DNA from: Neisseria lisongii
Lineage (GTDB): Bacteria > Pseudomonadota > Gammaproteobacteria > Burkholderiales > Neisseriaceae
Reading direction: 5' to 3'
Assembly (NCBI RefSeq): GCF_028463985.1
Contig: NZ_CP116766.1
Coordinates: 1,364,001-1,428,000, forward strand
DNA length: 64,000 bases
Part shown: positions 16,400 through 25,501 of the stretch, one piece after another
Layout: every line of letters begins with the position of its first letter
How positions within the stretch are numbered: the first letter of the stretch is position 1
Program-made: the position numbers and the translations under genes
The notes under the pieces: generated by a model
The model's input: the letters and a program-made list of their open reading frames with translations, nothing else
Told to the model about the DNA's origin: nothing
Database searches by the model: none

Positions 16400-17627
16400 C
16401 TGCTGCAAACGCCTGTTCGACATTGCCGTATCCGCCGCAGCGCTGCTGGCATTGTCGCCGTTGCTGCTTTGGCTGGTGTACGCCGTCCGCAAAAACCTCG
16501 GTTCGCCGGTGTTTTTTGTGCAGGAACGCCCCGGTAAAGACGGCAAACTGTTTAAAATGATTAAATTCCGCACCATGCGCGATGCAACGGATGCCAACGG
16601 CAATCCGCTGCCCGACAGCGAGCGGCTCACGCCTTTCGGCCGCCGCCTGCGTGCCGCCAGTTTGGACGAATTGCCCGAATTGTGGAATGTGTTGAAAGGT
16701 GAGATGAGTCTGGTCGGCCCCCGCCCGCTGCTGACGGCGTATCTGCCGCTGTATAACGACTTTCAGGCACGCCGCCACGAAGTACGCCCCGGCATTACCG
16801 GCTGGGCGCAGGTAAACGGCCGCAATGCGATTTCGTGGCCGGAAAAATTTGCCCTTGATGTGTGGTATGTCGATCACCAAAGTTTTTGGCTGGACATGAA
16901 AATCCTGTTGAAAACCGTGAAAAAAGTATTCGTGAAAGAAGGTATTTCCGCCGCAGGCGAAGCCACCATGCCCGTGTTTACCGGCAACAAACGCAAGCTG
17001 GTGATTGTCGGCGCAGGCGGCCACGGCAAAGTGGTTGCCGATACCGCCCGTTTGAGCGGACAGTGGCAAGGCGTGTATTTTGTGGACGACCGTGCCGACA
17101 GGCCGTCTGAAATCCTCGGTTTTCCGGTATTGGGCGACAGCAGTCTCTTGGGCAACGAAATCCTGCCGCAGGAATTTGATGCCGCCGTTGCCGTCGGCGA
17201 CAATGCCGCCCGTGCAGCGGTATATCAAAAACTGCACTCGCTGGGCTTTGCATTACCGGCAATTATCCACCCCGCTGCGTTTGTCAGCCCCTTGAGCCGC
17301 ATCGGTGCGGGAACAGTTGTTTTCGCCCAAGCCGCCGTCAATGCCGGTGCCGCCACAGGCTGCGGCTGCATTATCAACACCGCTGCCAGCATTGATCACG
17401 ACTGCCGTTTGGGCGATTTTGTCCACATCAGCCCCGGCGCACATTTGGCGGGGCAAACCGAAGTCGGCAATTTGAGCTGGTTCGGCATCGGCTCGTGCAG
17501 CCGCCAAGCCGTGAGTATCGGGCAAGCGGTTACTGTCGGCGCAGGTGCTGTGGTGATTAACGATTTTTCAGACGGCCTCACGGTGGTCGGCAATCCGGCC
17601 AAACCGTTGGTGGAAAAACAGATTTAA
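16392..17627 (+). CDS. pglB: Bifunctional phosphoglycosyl transferase / acetyltransferase PglB
   Basis: A 412-residue fusion typical of Neisseria. Residues 1-190 are a membrane-anchored phosphoglycosyl transferase (one hydrophobic helix AVSAAALLALSPLLLWLVY, then FRTMRD, DELPELWNVLKGEMSLVGPRP and WAQVNGRN) that loads the first sugar phosphate on undecaprenyl phosphate. Residues about 203-412 are a left-handed beta-helix acetyltransferase (VGAGGHGKVVADTAR, IHPAAFVSP, DHDCRLGDFVHISPGAHLAG) that acetylates the UDP-amino sugar. The ATG at 16392 is preferred over the TTG at 16377. An uptake sequence at about 17100 encodes DRPSEIL near the start of the second domain. Confidence 0.93.
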   Translation: MNNCCKRLFDIAVSAAALLALSPLLLWLVYAVRKNLGSPVFFVQERPGKDGKLFKMIKFRTMRDATDANGNPLPDSERLTPFGRRLRAASLDELPELWNVLKGEMSLVGPRPLLTAYLPLYNDFQARRHEVRPGITGWAQVNGRNAISWPEKFALDVWYVDHQSFWLDMKILLKTVKKVFVKEGISAAGEATMPVFTGNKRKLVIVGAGGHGKVVADTARLSGQWQGVYFVDDRADRPSEILGFPVLGDSSLLGNEILPQEFDAAVAVGDNAARAAVYQKLHSLGFALPAIIHPAAFVSPLSRIGAGTVVFAQAAVNAGAATGCGCIINTAASIDHDCRLGDFVHISPGAHLAGQTEVGNLSWFGIGSCSRQAVSIGQAVTVGAGAVVINDFSDGLTVVGNPAKPLVEKQI

Positions 17628-17639
17628 GGAAAACGCTTT

Positions 17640-18815
17640 ATGTTGAACACTTCATTGTCGCCGTGGCCGAGCTTCACACAGGAAGAAGCCGATGCCGTAT
17701 CCCGTGTGCTGCTGTCAAACAAAGTCAATTATTGGACGGGACAGGAATGCCGCGAATTCGAGCGGGAATTTGCCGCCTACACCGGCACCCGCCACGCCGT
17801 CGCCCTCGCCAACGGCACGCTGGCATTAGATGTCGCCCTCAAAGCCCTGAATATCGGCGCAGGCGACGATGTGGTTGTTACCTCCCGCACCTTTCTCGCC
17901 TCCGCTTCCTGCATTGTAACCGTCGGCGCCAACCCCGTATTTGCCGATGTCGATTTAAACAGCCAAAACATTACCGCCGAGAGCATACGTGCGGTCTTGA
18001 CCCCGAATACCAAAGCCGTGATTGTGGTGCATTTGGCGGGAATGCCTGCGGAAATGGACGACATCATGACACTGGCGGAACAACACAATTTGTGGATTAT
18101 CGAAGACTGCGCCCAAGCCCACGGCGCACGTTACAAAGGCCGCTCGGTCGGCTCAATCGGCCATATCGGCGCATGGTCGTTTTGTCAGGACAAAATCATC
18201 AGCACCGGCGGCGAAGGCGGCATGGTTACCACCAACGACGACACCCTGTGGAAGAAAATGTGGGCGTATAAAGACCACGGCAAAAGCTACGATGCCGTGT
18301 ACCGCCGCAGCCACGCCCCCGGCTTCCGCTGGCTGCACGAAAGTTTCGGCACCAACTGGCGCATGACGGAAATGCAGGCGGCAATCGGCCGCATCCAACT
18401 GCGCCGCCTACCCGAATGGTCGGCAACCCGCCGCCGCCATGCCGCCGCCCTTGCCGAAACCTTGAGCCGTTTTTCCTGTATCCGCCTCATCCGAGTTCCC
18501 GACTATATCGAACACGCCCAATACAAATTTTACGCCTTCGTCCGCCCCGAAAAACTGAAAACCGGCTGGAGCAGAGACAAAATCATCGCAGCGCTGACCG
18601 AACGGGGCGTACCCGTTTATCAAGGAAGCTGCTCGGAAGTCTATCTGGAAAAAGCCTTCGACCACACCCCGTGGCGGCCGCAAAGCCGTCTGAAAAATGC
18701 TGTCGAATTAGGCGAAACCTCGCTGATGTTTTTGGTTCACCCGACCTTGAGCGACGACGAAATCACCTTTTGCCGCCGACACATTGAAAACGTGTTAGAA
18801 GAAGCAGACAGCTGA
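17640..18815 (+). CDS. pglC: UDP-4-keto-sugar aminotransferase PglC
   Basis: A 391-residue PLP enzyme of the DegT/DnrJ/EryC1/StrS family. It transfers an amino group from glutamate to the 4-keto sugar made by PglD. Visible are ALANGTLALDVALKAL, VTSRTFLASASC, the DCAQAHGA motif with the PLP-contacting Asp, and the Schiff-base lysine in SFCQDKIISTGGEGGM near 180-195. It starts 12 bp after pglB with a GGAAAA ribosome site and precedes pglD, completing the UDP-diacetyl-bacillosamine route PglD, PglC, PglB. Confidence 0.93.
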   Translation: MLNTSLSPWPSFTQEEADAVSRVLLSNKVNYWTGQECREFEREFAAYTGTRHAVALANGTLALDVALKALNIGAGDDVVVTSRTFLASASCIVTVGANPVFADVDLNSQNITAESIRAVLTPNTKAVIVVHLAGMPAEMDDIMTLAEQHNLWIIEDCAQAHGARYKGRSVGSIGHIGAWSFCQDKIISTGGEGGMVTTNDDTLWKKMWAYKDHGKSYDAVYRRSHAPGFRWLHESFGTNWRMTEMQAAIGRIQLRRLPEWSATRRRHAAALAETLSRFSCIRLIRVPDYIEHAQYKFYAFVRPEKLKTGWSRDKIIAALTERGVPVYQGSCSEVYLEKAFDHTPWRPQSRLKNAVELGETSLMFLVHPTLSDDEITFCRRHIENVLEEADS

Positions 18816-18825
18816 TTTCTTGGTA

Positions 18826-18932
18826 TATCGTGAATCACTTTAAAAGTATTACTGTGTTGGCTCGCCTTGCCGTACTACCTGTACTGTCTTCGGCTCGCCG
18901 CCTTGTACTACTTTTAAAGTGAATCCACTATA
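18826..18932. repeat. Correia-like miniature repeat, 107 bp
   Basis: Inverted ends TATCGTGAATCACTTTAAAAG and CTTTTAAAGTGAATCCACTATA surround the common core GGCTCGCC...CTGTACTGTCTTCGGCTCGCCGCC. The length equals that of the element at 56604-56710. It separates pglC from pglD. Confidence 0.8.
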
Positions 18933-18974
18933 GAGAAACATCTTTCCGCTATATAATATTGTTGACAAAACCCA

Positions 18975-19004
18975 ATTTTCAGACGGCCTAGGCCGTCTGA
19001 AAAT
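18975..19004. repeat. Zero-spacer DUS palindrome, 30 bp
   Basis: A perfect 30-bp palindrome made of two extended AG-type uptake sequences meeting at CCTAGG, directly upstream of pglD. It cannot form an ordinary loop and so is unlike the usual spaced terminator pairs. Confidence 0.8.
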
Positions 19005-19042
19005 GCCACCGTCCACCGCAGATTAAAGCAAGCCCAAACCCG

Positions 19043-20923
19043 ATGAACTTGGACACCCTGTTATCACTTCCCCGCAGCGTCAAAAAAACCTTTTTCGTGA
19101 TTCACGATACGGTGATGATTTTTGCCGCCTTCTGGTTCACCCAGAGTTTAAAAGCAGATTATTCCGACGAATGGCTGCAAACCGCCAACTGGGCGGCATT
19201 TGCCAGCACCACCTTTTTCACCATCTGGATATTCGTGCGGCTGGGGCTGTATCGGGCCGTTACCCGCTTTGTCAGCGTGCGGGTACTGACCACCGCTTTT
19301 TTCGGCAGCGTACTCTCTACCCTGATTTTTTTCCTGTCGGTTTTTGTATTCGAACAACGCCTGCGGCTGGCATTGCCGGTGGTCTATTTCCTGCTGCTGG
19401 TCGTATTGGTAACCGGCTCCCGCATGATGCTGCGTACCGTTTTGTCCGAACGCCACCACCGCAATATGTCGCCCGTCATCATCTACGGTGCCGGCCGCTC
19501 GGGGCGGCAGCTTTTGGAAGCCATCAAACAGGTTAAAGAATACAGCGCCGTTGCCTTTGCCGACGACAATCCGACGCTGCAACATACCGTGATTTACGAT
19601 TTGGCAGTCTATGCCCCAAACGAAATCCCGCAACTGATCAAACGCTACGGGGTCAAAAAAATCCTGCTCGCCATTCCCAGCGCCACCGCCGAAGAACGCA
19701 AAACCATTATCCGCAATCTGGAACAATATTCCTGCGAAGTATTGGCAATTCCGGGCATGAAAGACTTGGTGGACGGCAAAATCAACATCAGTTCCCTGAA
19801 AAAAATCTCCGTTGTCGATTTACTCGGCAGAGAACCGGTTGCACCCGACAATCTCCTAATGAGCGCCAACATCCAAAACAAAACCGTCATGGTTACCGGT
19901 GCCGGCGGCTCCATCGGCTCGGAATTGTGCCGCCAAATCGCCGCCTACCGCCCCGACAAACTGATTTTATTCGAACTGTCCGAATTCGCCCTCTACAATA
20001 TCCATAAAGAATTAAGCGAAAACCCCGACATTACCGCCGAAATCGTCCCCCTGCTCGGCTCAGTGCAAAACCAAGACCATCTGGCAAGCGTGATGAATGC
20101 CTACCGTGTCGAAACCGTTTATCACGCCGCCGCCTACAAACACGTCCCCATGGTCGAATTCAACACCATCGAAGGCATACGCAACAACATCTTCGGCACC
20201 CTTGCCTGCGCCCAAGCCGCCATCGAATGCAAGGTCGCAACCTTTGTCTTAATCTCCACCGACAAAGCCGTTCGCCCCACCAACACCATGGGCGCCAGCA
20301 AACGCATGGCCGAACTCTGCCTGCAAGCCCTCGCCGCCGAATCCCCCGCCACCCGCTTCTGCATGGTGCGCTTCGGCAACGTCTTAGGCTCGTCCGGCTC
20401 GGTCGTCCCCGTATTCGAACAACAAATCGCCGCCGGCGGCCCGATTACCCTCACCCACCCCGACATCACCCGCTACTTCATGACCATACCCGAAGCCGCC
20501 CAACTCGTGATTCAGGCCGGCGCAATGGGGCGCGGCGGCGACGTATTCGTACTCGACATGGGCGAATCCGTCAAAATCATCGACTTGGCCAAACAAATGA
20601 TCCGCCTGAGCGGCCTCAAACTGAAAGACCCCGCCCGCAACGACGGCGACATCGAAATCCGCATCACCGGCCTGCGCCCCGGCGAAAAACTCTACGAAGA
20701 ACTATTAATCGGCGACAACGTACAAACCACCTTCCACCCCCGCATCATGACCGCCAACGAAATCATGCTGCCGTGGCCGCAGCTTAACCAACTGCTCCAC
20801 CACCTCGACCAAGCCTGCCGCCAAGCCGACCAACCCCAAATCCGCCGCCTGCTGCAAGAAGCCCCCACCGCCTTCACCCCGACAGACGACATCTGCGACT
20901 TAGTCTGGCGGCAAAGAAACTAG
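19043..20923 (+). CDS. pglD: UDP-GlcNAc 4,6-dehydratase PglD (membrane-bound)
   Basis: This 626-residue enzyme makes the 4-keto-6-deoxy sugar that PglC aminates. Four hydrophobic segments in residues 15-130 (for example TVMIFAAFWFT, VVYFLLLVVLVTGSRMM) anchor it. A CoA-binding-like domain (VIIYGAGRSGRQLLEAI) follows, then the SDR catalytic domain with VTGAGGSIGSELCRQIA near 285-301, YKHVPMVEFN, and the SDKAVRPTNTMGASKR active-site region. Length and layout match neisserial PglD and Campylobacter PglF. It stands slightly apart from pglC, with a miniature repeat and a palindrome between them. Confidence 0.93.
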   Translation: MNLDTLLSLPRSVKKTFFVIHDTVMIFAAFWFTQSLKADYSDEWLQTANWAAFASTTFFTIWIFVRLGLYRAVTRFVSVRVLTTAFFGSVLSTLIFFLSVFVFEQRLRLALPVVYFLLLVVLVTGSRMMLRTVLSERHHRNMSPVIIYGAGRSGRQLLEAIKQVKEYSAVAFADDNPTLQHTVIYDLAVYAPNEIPQLIKRYGVKKILLAIPSATAEERKTIIRNLEQYSCEVLAIPGMKDLVDGKINISSLKKISVVDLLGREPVAPDNLLMSANIQNKTVMVTGAGGSIGSELCRQIAAYRPDKLILFELSEFALYNIHKELSENPDITAEIVPLLGSVQNQDHLASVMNAYRVETVYHAAAYKHVPMVEFNTIEGIRNNIFGTLACAQAAIECKVATFVLISTDKAVRPTNTMGASKRMAELCLQALAAESPATRFCMVRFGNVLGSSGSVVPVFEQQIAAGGPITLTHPDITRYFMTIPEAAQLVIQAGAMGRGGDVFVLDMGESVKIIDLAKQMIRLSGLKLKDPARNDGDIEIRITGLRPGEKLYEELLIGDNVQTTFHPRIMTANEIMLPWPQLNQLLHHLDQACRQADQPQIRRLLQEAPTAFTPTDDICDLVWRQRN

Positions 20924-20956
20924 ATTTTTGTTTTATAGAGAAAAAACAGCACAATA

Positions 20957-20993
20957 AAGCCGTCTGAAAATCAATTTTCAGACGGCTTGTTTT
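20957..20993. terminator. Paired-DUS terminator between pglD and the autotransporter gene
   Basis: AAGCCGTCTGAAAAT (20957-20971) pairs with its complement at 20974-20988, and T-rich sequence follows on the plus side. The convergent genes can share it. Confidence 0.85.
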
Positions 20994-21009
20994 ATTTCAA
21001 TATAGATGT

Positions 21010-23754
21010 TTACCACGTAAAGCGGTAGCCGATTTCGGTTGCCAAATGACGGCGGGTTCGGCTTCCGTGTTCTCTTTGAACATTAACATTCAAGCGGCCG
21101 TTTGCACCAAAATCAGCATTCATACCGACTTTGATTGCAGCACGGTTACCATTGCTTGGCGTATCAAATCGGTAGCCATTGATATTAACATGGCTGCGTT
21201 TATGCTCTCCGAGATAATAAACACCGATTTGCGGCTGCAATTTCACGCTACCGACATTATATTCAGTCTGCAGGTCTGCACCGGCCCGACTATGCAGCAG
21301 CGTAACGGCAGGGACATTTTCAGTTGCCGATAAACGGCTGACCGTCAATCCTGCATTCGGCACAAGCTGCCAAGTTGGATTTAATGCAATGATTTTGCCA
21401 ATTTGAACATTCAGGCTGTTCGTGTGCAAACGTGTCTGTTCGCCATTGGTTTTGGCTTTGAAGCGGGTATAACGATAAGTAGAATCAGCAAACCAGCCGT
21501 TTTCACTGTGTCCACCGCCATACAAACCGATACTGTCGGCAGTCAGATCGGTATTGTAATAATCTCCGCCATATTGCAAATCACTGTTACTTCGGCCTGC
21601 CAATACGCCGATATAGCCTGCACCGAAACCGTAATCATAGCCGATTTGAAAACCACGGCTATTCATTTTAAAACCGTTACGGCGGGCATTATTGCCAACA
21701 TTTTGGGCATCATGACGGCTACGTCCGTAATCGCTTTGCAGCCACAAACCGCTCAGACGGCCTTGACGGTGTAAATCGGTTTGGCGTTGACCGACAATGT
21801 TTTGCTGCTGTTGAATCAAGAACGAAGCAGCCTGTAAATAACCCAATGGCGCATTAGCATAATTGCTCAACACCTTACTAGCCATATTTGGTTGTACCGG
21901 CTCTGTCGGTTTCACTGGCTCTGCCGGTTTCACTGGCTCTGCCGGTTTCACTGGCTCTGCTGGTTTCACTGGCTCTGTCGGTTTCACTGGCTCTGTCGGT
22001 TTCACTGGCTCTGCCGGTTTCACTGGCTCTACCGGTTTCACTGGCTCTACCGGTTTCACTGGCTCTACCGGTTTCACTGGCTCTACCGGTTTCACTGGCT
22101 CTACCGGTTTCACTGGCTCTACCGGTTTCACTGGCTCTGCCGGTTTCACTGGCTCTGCCGGTTTCACTGGCTCTGCCGGTTTCACTGGCTCTGCTGGTTT
22201 TTCAGACGGCATACCCTGATGTGCCAGTACCCAGTTTGTGCCTTCTTTTTTAAAACTGTAGCGGAACGCACCCGCATCGACATAATTTCCACCATTGTTG
22301 TTGGTCAATGAAAACACCCCATTGCCACCGCCGGTTTCTACCAAAGTCAGCTTGCCATTAGCAGCTTTCGGCTCATTTTTAGTATTGTTGACGGTAATCG
22401 TGTGCCGACCTTCCGCCTGCCCTTTGACCGCAATTTTATCGCCCTGCTGGGAAGCCAAATCGGTATTCAGCGTAAAATGGCCGCTGCCGCTCAGATTACC
22501 GTTGATGGTCAGGGTGTTGAACTGATTCGACTGCTCTGAAACTGTGGAAGTTACGGACGATTGATTCAATATCAACTCATCAATTTCGCTATTTCCGTTA
22601 TAAATCCACTGGCTTTGATTATTTAAAGTAAAGCTGATTTTTCCATTGTTTTCTGGGCGTTTTTCATCTATCCGACTGATACCGTACAATGTACTGTTAT
22701 CTGCCGTCAGATTAACTCTAGGTTTAGAACTATCGCTATCATGTTTAATAAATAACAGTGCATCTCTGCCACGGATACTGCTGTCTTTCAAATGGATATT
22801 TTGCGTTGCAGAATATTCATCCTCACCCGAAATCGTATAATAAACACCTACCGAAACCTCCGCCTTGATATTATTTGCCGTTAAATTACCGCCATCTGCG
22901 ACGACAAAGAGGGTACTGTTGATTCCGTCCAGCCGAATTGTACTGTTATTGACAGCAACAGTTGGCGCTTGTCCTCCATTAGAATACATAGCTACAGCAG
23001 CGGTTTTTTTACCTCCCCCGCTGATATGTACATTTTCCATCATTAAACTGGAGGTGCCTGACAACTCAATACCGTAAGTATCGTTACCGTTTAATTCGAT
23101 TTTATGATTGCTGCTGTGAATTTGAACACCACCGCCATTTTCATCGATACCTACTGCACTAGAACCATTTAAAATCAAATCTGCCGAATTTTCCAATGTG
23201 ATAATTTTTCCGTTACCGTTGTCACCATTAATAGTGATGGCATGACCTGAATCATGCCCCCCCTCATCAGCAGGCAGATTTTTCTTTTCAAAATAACTTT
23301 TGTTAACTGACAACGTTACCCCTTGTTCGATTTTATTATAAGCTGCATTGGTCTCGATAATGACCGGATCGCCTCGCCCTTCATCATCTCTTTGATCTTC
23401 TAGTGTTGCCGAAACACCGGATTGAAGAGTTACATTGGTATTCTTCCTATTGACATAAAATATACTATTGCTCCAAGTCCAATCAGGTGACTCATTTCCA
23501 TCTGACAAACTGATAACTTTCTGATTTTCATATTTTCCGGCAGGTATGATCAGAGAAAGAGATGAATCACTCCCTTTTCGTTCAATCCGCCCACCTTGGT
23601 ACAATGACCATTCATTTGGCTTCTCTAGAGTATTCAAAAGCCGACATCCATTCCGATGTTGGCAGGTCAAATCCACCGCCCATGCCGAATTGGATAAAGC
23701 AGCCACAGCTGCGGCAATCAGACTCAGAGAAGTTTTCGGTGTAATCTGTTTCAT
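21010..23754 (-). CDS. Autotransporter (type Va) with a proline-rich hexapeptide repeat linker
   Basis: The protein is about 914 residues. It has a signal peptide (about 1-26, ending SNSAWA), then a passenger of beta-helix-like repeats rich in Asn, Ser and Thr (about 27-525). About 100 residues of tandem [KP(A/V/T)EPV] hexapeptides follow, and then a pertactin-like beta-barrel (RLSGLWLQSDYGRS, GYDYGFGAGYIGVLAGR) ending in the typical aromatic residues YRFTW. The start at 23754 follows a GAGGAAATT ribosome site. The passenger has two cysteines near the N-terminus (DLTCQHRNGC) and no visible protease triad, so adhesin is more likely than protease. Its sequence is more AT-rich than its neighbours, which may mean transfer. 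Confidence 0.87.
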   Translation of the reverse strand: MKQITPKTSLSLIAAAVAALSNSAWAVDLTCQHRNGCRLLNTLEKPNEWSLYQGGRIERKGSDSSLSLIIPAGKYENQKVISLSDGNESPDWTWSNSIFYVNRKNTNVTLQSGVSATLEDQRDDEGRGDPVIIETNAAYNKIEQGVTLSVNKSYFEKKNLPADEGGHDSGHAITINGDNGNGKIITLENSADLILNGSSAVGIDENGGGVQIHSSNHKIELNGNDTYGIELSGTSSLMMENVHISGGGKKTAAVAMYSNGGQAPTVAVNNSTIRLDGINSTLFVVADGGNLTANNIKAEVSVGVYYTISGEDEYSATQNIHLKDSSIRGRDALLFIKHDSDSSKPRVNLTADNSTLYGISRIDEKRPENNGKISFTLNNQSQWIYNGNSEIDELILNQSSVTSTVSEQSNQFNTLTINGNLSGSGHFTLNTDLASQQGDKIAVKGQAEGRHTITVNNTKNEPKAANGKLTLVETGGGNGVFSLTNNNGGNYVDAGAFRYSFKKEGTNWVLAHQGMPSEKPAEPVKPAEPVKPAEPVKPAEPVKPVEPVKPVEPVKPVEPVKPVEPVKPVEPVKPVEPVKPAEPVKPTEPVKPTEPVKPAEPVKPAEPVKPAEPVKPTEPVQPNMASKVLSNYANAPLGYLQAASFLIQQQQNIVGQRQTDLHRQGRLSGLWLQSDYGRSRHDAQNVGNNARRNGFKMNSRGFQIGYDYGFGAGYIGVLAGRSNSDLQYGGDYYNTDLTADSIGLYGGGHSENGWFADSTYRYTRFKAKTNGEQTRLHTNSLNVQIGKIIALNPTWQLVPNAGLTVSRLSATENVPAVTLLHSRAGADLQTEYNVGSVKLQPQIGVYYLGEHKRSHVNINGYRFDTPSNGNRAAIKVGMNADFGANGRLNVNVQREHGSRTRRHLATEIGYRFTW
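21896..22205 (-). repeat. 18-bp tandem repeat array in the autotransporter gene, about 17 copies
   Basis: Repeats of GGCTCTNCCGGTTTCACT (plus strand) encode KP-A/V/T-EPV on the minus strand. Six central copies are identical (VEP type). Because the unit is 18 bp, copy changes keep the frame and would alter only the length of the stalk. An uptake sequence (22200-22212) encodes MPSEK at the upstream edge of the array. Confidence 0.9.
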
Positions 23755-23860
23755 AATTTCCTCAGTTTCAACCATCACAAATAATAGGCATTATAATCTT
23801 TTCACACATTAACACAAGAACACAAGTTTTGGCATTTTTAACAACTGCCAAACAAATACA

Positions 23861-23892
23861 AAGCCGTCTGAAAATCAATTTTCAGACGGCTT
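23861..23892 (-). terminator. Paired-DUS terminator of the helicase gene
   Basis: AAGCCGTCTGAAAAT and its complement, with almost no loop, 24 bp beyond the helicase stop on the minus strand. Confidence 0.8.
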
Positions 23893-23915
23893 CAATCTTA
23901 TACAACAGGTTGGGG

Positions 23916-25301
23916 TTATGCCCCGTAATTCGGTTGCAGCAGGGCGCAGGGTTGGCGTTCGTGGCGGCGTCGGCTGCGGCCGGCGATTTTTTTGCATTCG
24001 CTGCCGGCATCGGTTTTGTCGGTTTGGCGAGGTTCGTAGCTGTTGCGTTCGGGTTTGTCGCCGGTACGGCGGCGGTTGTCGGTGTCCCGATTTCTGCCTG
24101 AAGGCGTGCGGTTGTGTTCGACAGGTTCGCTATGCTCGGTTTCGCTGCCCCACCAGTGCGGTTCGAAGCCTTCGATGCGTTCTACGGGTAAGTCGCTGCC
24201 GATCAGTTCTTTGATGGATTCAAACATTTTCTGTTCGGTTTTATCCATCAGGGAAATGGCAACGCCGTCTGCGCCGGCCCGTCCGGTGCGGCCGATTCGG
24301 TGGACGTAGTCTTCAGGTTGGGACGGTAATTCGTAGTTGATGACAAACGGTAATTCGGCAATGTCTAAGCCTCGGGCGGCAACGTCTGTGGCGACCAATA
24401 CCCGCAGTTCGCCCTGTTTGAAGGCGGACAGGGTTTCCAAACGGCTTTGTTGGGATTTGTCGCCGTGAATGGCTTGGGCTTTGATGTTGCGGCGCACTAA
24501 ATCCCGGGTTACTTGATCGACGCTTTGTTTGGTTTTGCAGAATACAATGACTTGATTCATGTGCAAATCGACAATCAGGCGTTCAAGCAAAGAGCGTTTG
24601 CTCATGGCATCTACGGCGATGATGTGCTGCTCGACATTGGCGTTGGTGGTGTTTTGGGCGGCCACTTCGACCAATTCGGGAGCGTTCATGAATTCCTGCG
24701 CCAGTTTGCGGATTGGCGGAGAAAAAGTGGCGGAAAACAGCAGGGTTTGGCGCTGTTTGGGCAACATCTGCATGATTTTGCGGATATCGTCGATAAAGCC
24801 CATGTCGAGCATACGGTCGGCTTCGTCCAATACAACGATTTCGACTTTGTTGAAATGGATGTTTTTCTGTTTGACGTGGTCAAGCAGGCGGCCGACGGTG
24901 GCGACGACGATTTCGCATCCGGCGCGCAAATCGGCGGTCTGTTTGTCCATATTCACGCCGCCGAATAAGACGGTATGCCGCAGCGGTAGGTTTTTGATAT
25001 AGGCCTGCACGTTTTGGTCGATTTGGTCGGCCAGTTCGCGGGTCGGGGTCAGCACCAGCATACGCACAGGGTGCATGGCGGGCGAGGTGGACGGGGTGGC
25101 GTAGCGTTTCAGGCGTTCGAGGCTGGGCAACATAAAGGCGGCGGTTTTGCCGGTACCGGTTTGCGCCGCTGCCAATAAGTCGTGTCCTGCCAAGGCTTTG
25201 GGAATGGCGGCTGCCTGAATCGGGGTCGGGGTTTGATAGCCTTGTTCGGTGAGTGCGGCAACGATTTCGCTGCCCAGACCGAGTGATGCAAATGTCGTCA
25301 T
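23916..25301 (-). CDS. rhlE: DEAD-box ATP-dependent RNA helicase (RhlE-like)
   Basis: The protein is about 461 residues. Helicase motifs are in order: the Q motif (GYQTPTPIQAAAIP), AQTGTGKTAAF, PTRELADQI, VLDEADRMLDMGF, FSATF, VATDVAARGLDI and HRIGRTGRAG. A short basic Arg-rich tail follows the core, as in RhlE proteins, and probably binds RNA non-specifically. It likely works in ribosome assembly or RNA turnover. The start at 25301 (MTTFASLGL) is preferred over the one at 25331 because the longer frame would translate through an uptake sequence. RhlE versus another DEAD-box paralogue is a best guess. Confidence 0.88.
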   Translation of the reverse strand: MTTFASLGLGSEIVAALTEQGYQTPTPIQAAAIPKALAGHDLLAAAQTGTGKTAAFMLPSLERLKRYATPSTSPAMHPVRMLVLTPTRELADQIDQNVQAYIKNLPLRHTVLFGGVNMDKQTADLRAGCEIVVATVGRLLDHVKQKNIHFNKVEIVVLDEADRMLDMGFIDDIRKIMQMLPKQRQTLLFSATFSPPIRKLAQEFMNAPELVEVAAQNTTNANVEQHIIAVDAMSKRSLLERLIVDLHMNQVIVFCKTKQSVDQVTRDLVRRNIKAQAIHGDKSQQSRLETLSAFKQGELRVLVATDVAARGLDIAELPFVINYELPSQPEDYVHRIGRTGRAGADGVAISLMDKTEQKMFESIKELIGSDLPVERIEGFEPHWWGSETEHSEPVEHNRTPSGRNRDTDNRRRTGDKPERNSYEPRQTDKTDAGSECKKIAGRSRRRHERQPCALLQPNYGA

Positions 25302-25501
25302 GGTGATACTTTCTGTTTCAGACGGCATCAATCACGGATAGGCCGTCTGAAAAATAAGGGTGGCACTCAATGTGCGTCATCGAGATTTCAAACGGCAATT
25401 ATGCCATAAAAGCGGCCTGCCTCGCATCTTGTTTACGTCTATCGTGGGTTCGTTTGGCAAACCAAGGCCGTCTGAAAATGTGTTGCGGATGTTGCCGAAA
25501 C

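Noticed and set aside
21896..22205. Possible CRISPR array
   Set aside because: The units are 18 bp, contiguous without spacers, and lie in frame within a protein gene.
21863..22311. Plus-strand frames rich in FTGSAG or WLCRFH repeats
   Set aside because: They are the reverse reading of the 18-bp repeat that encodes the proline-rich stalk of the autotransporter; no start signal and no plausible protein.
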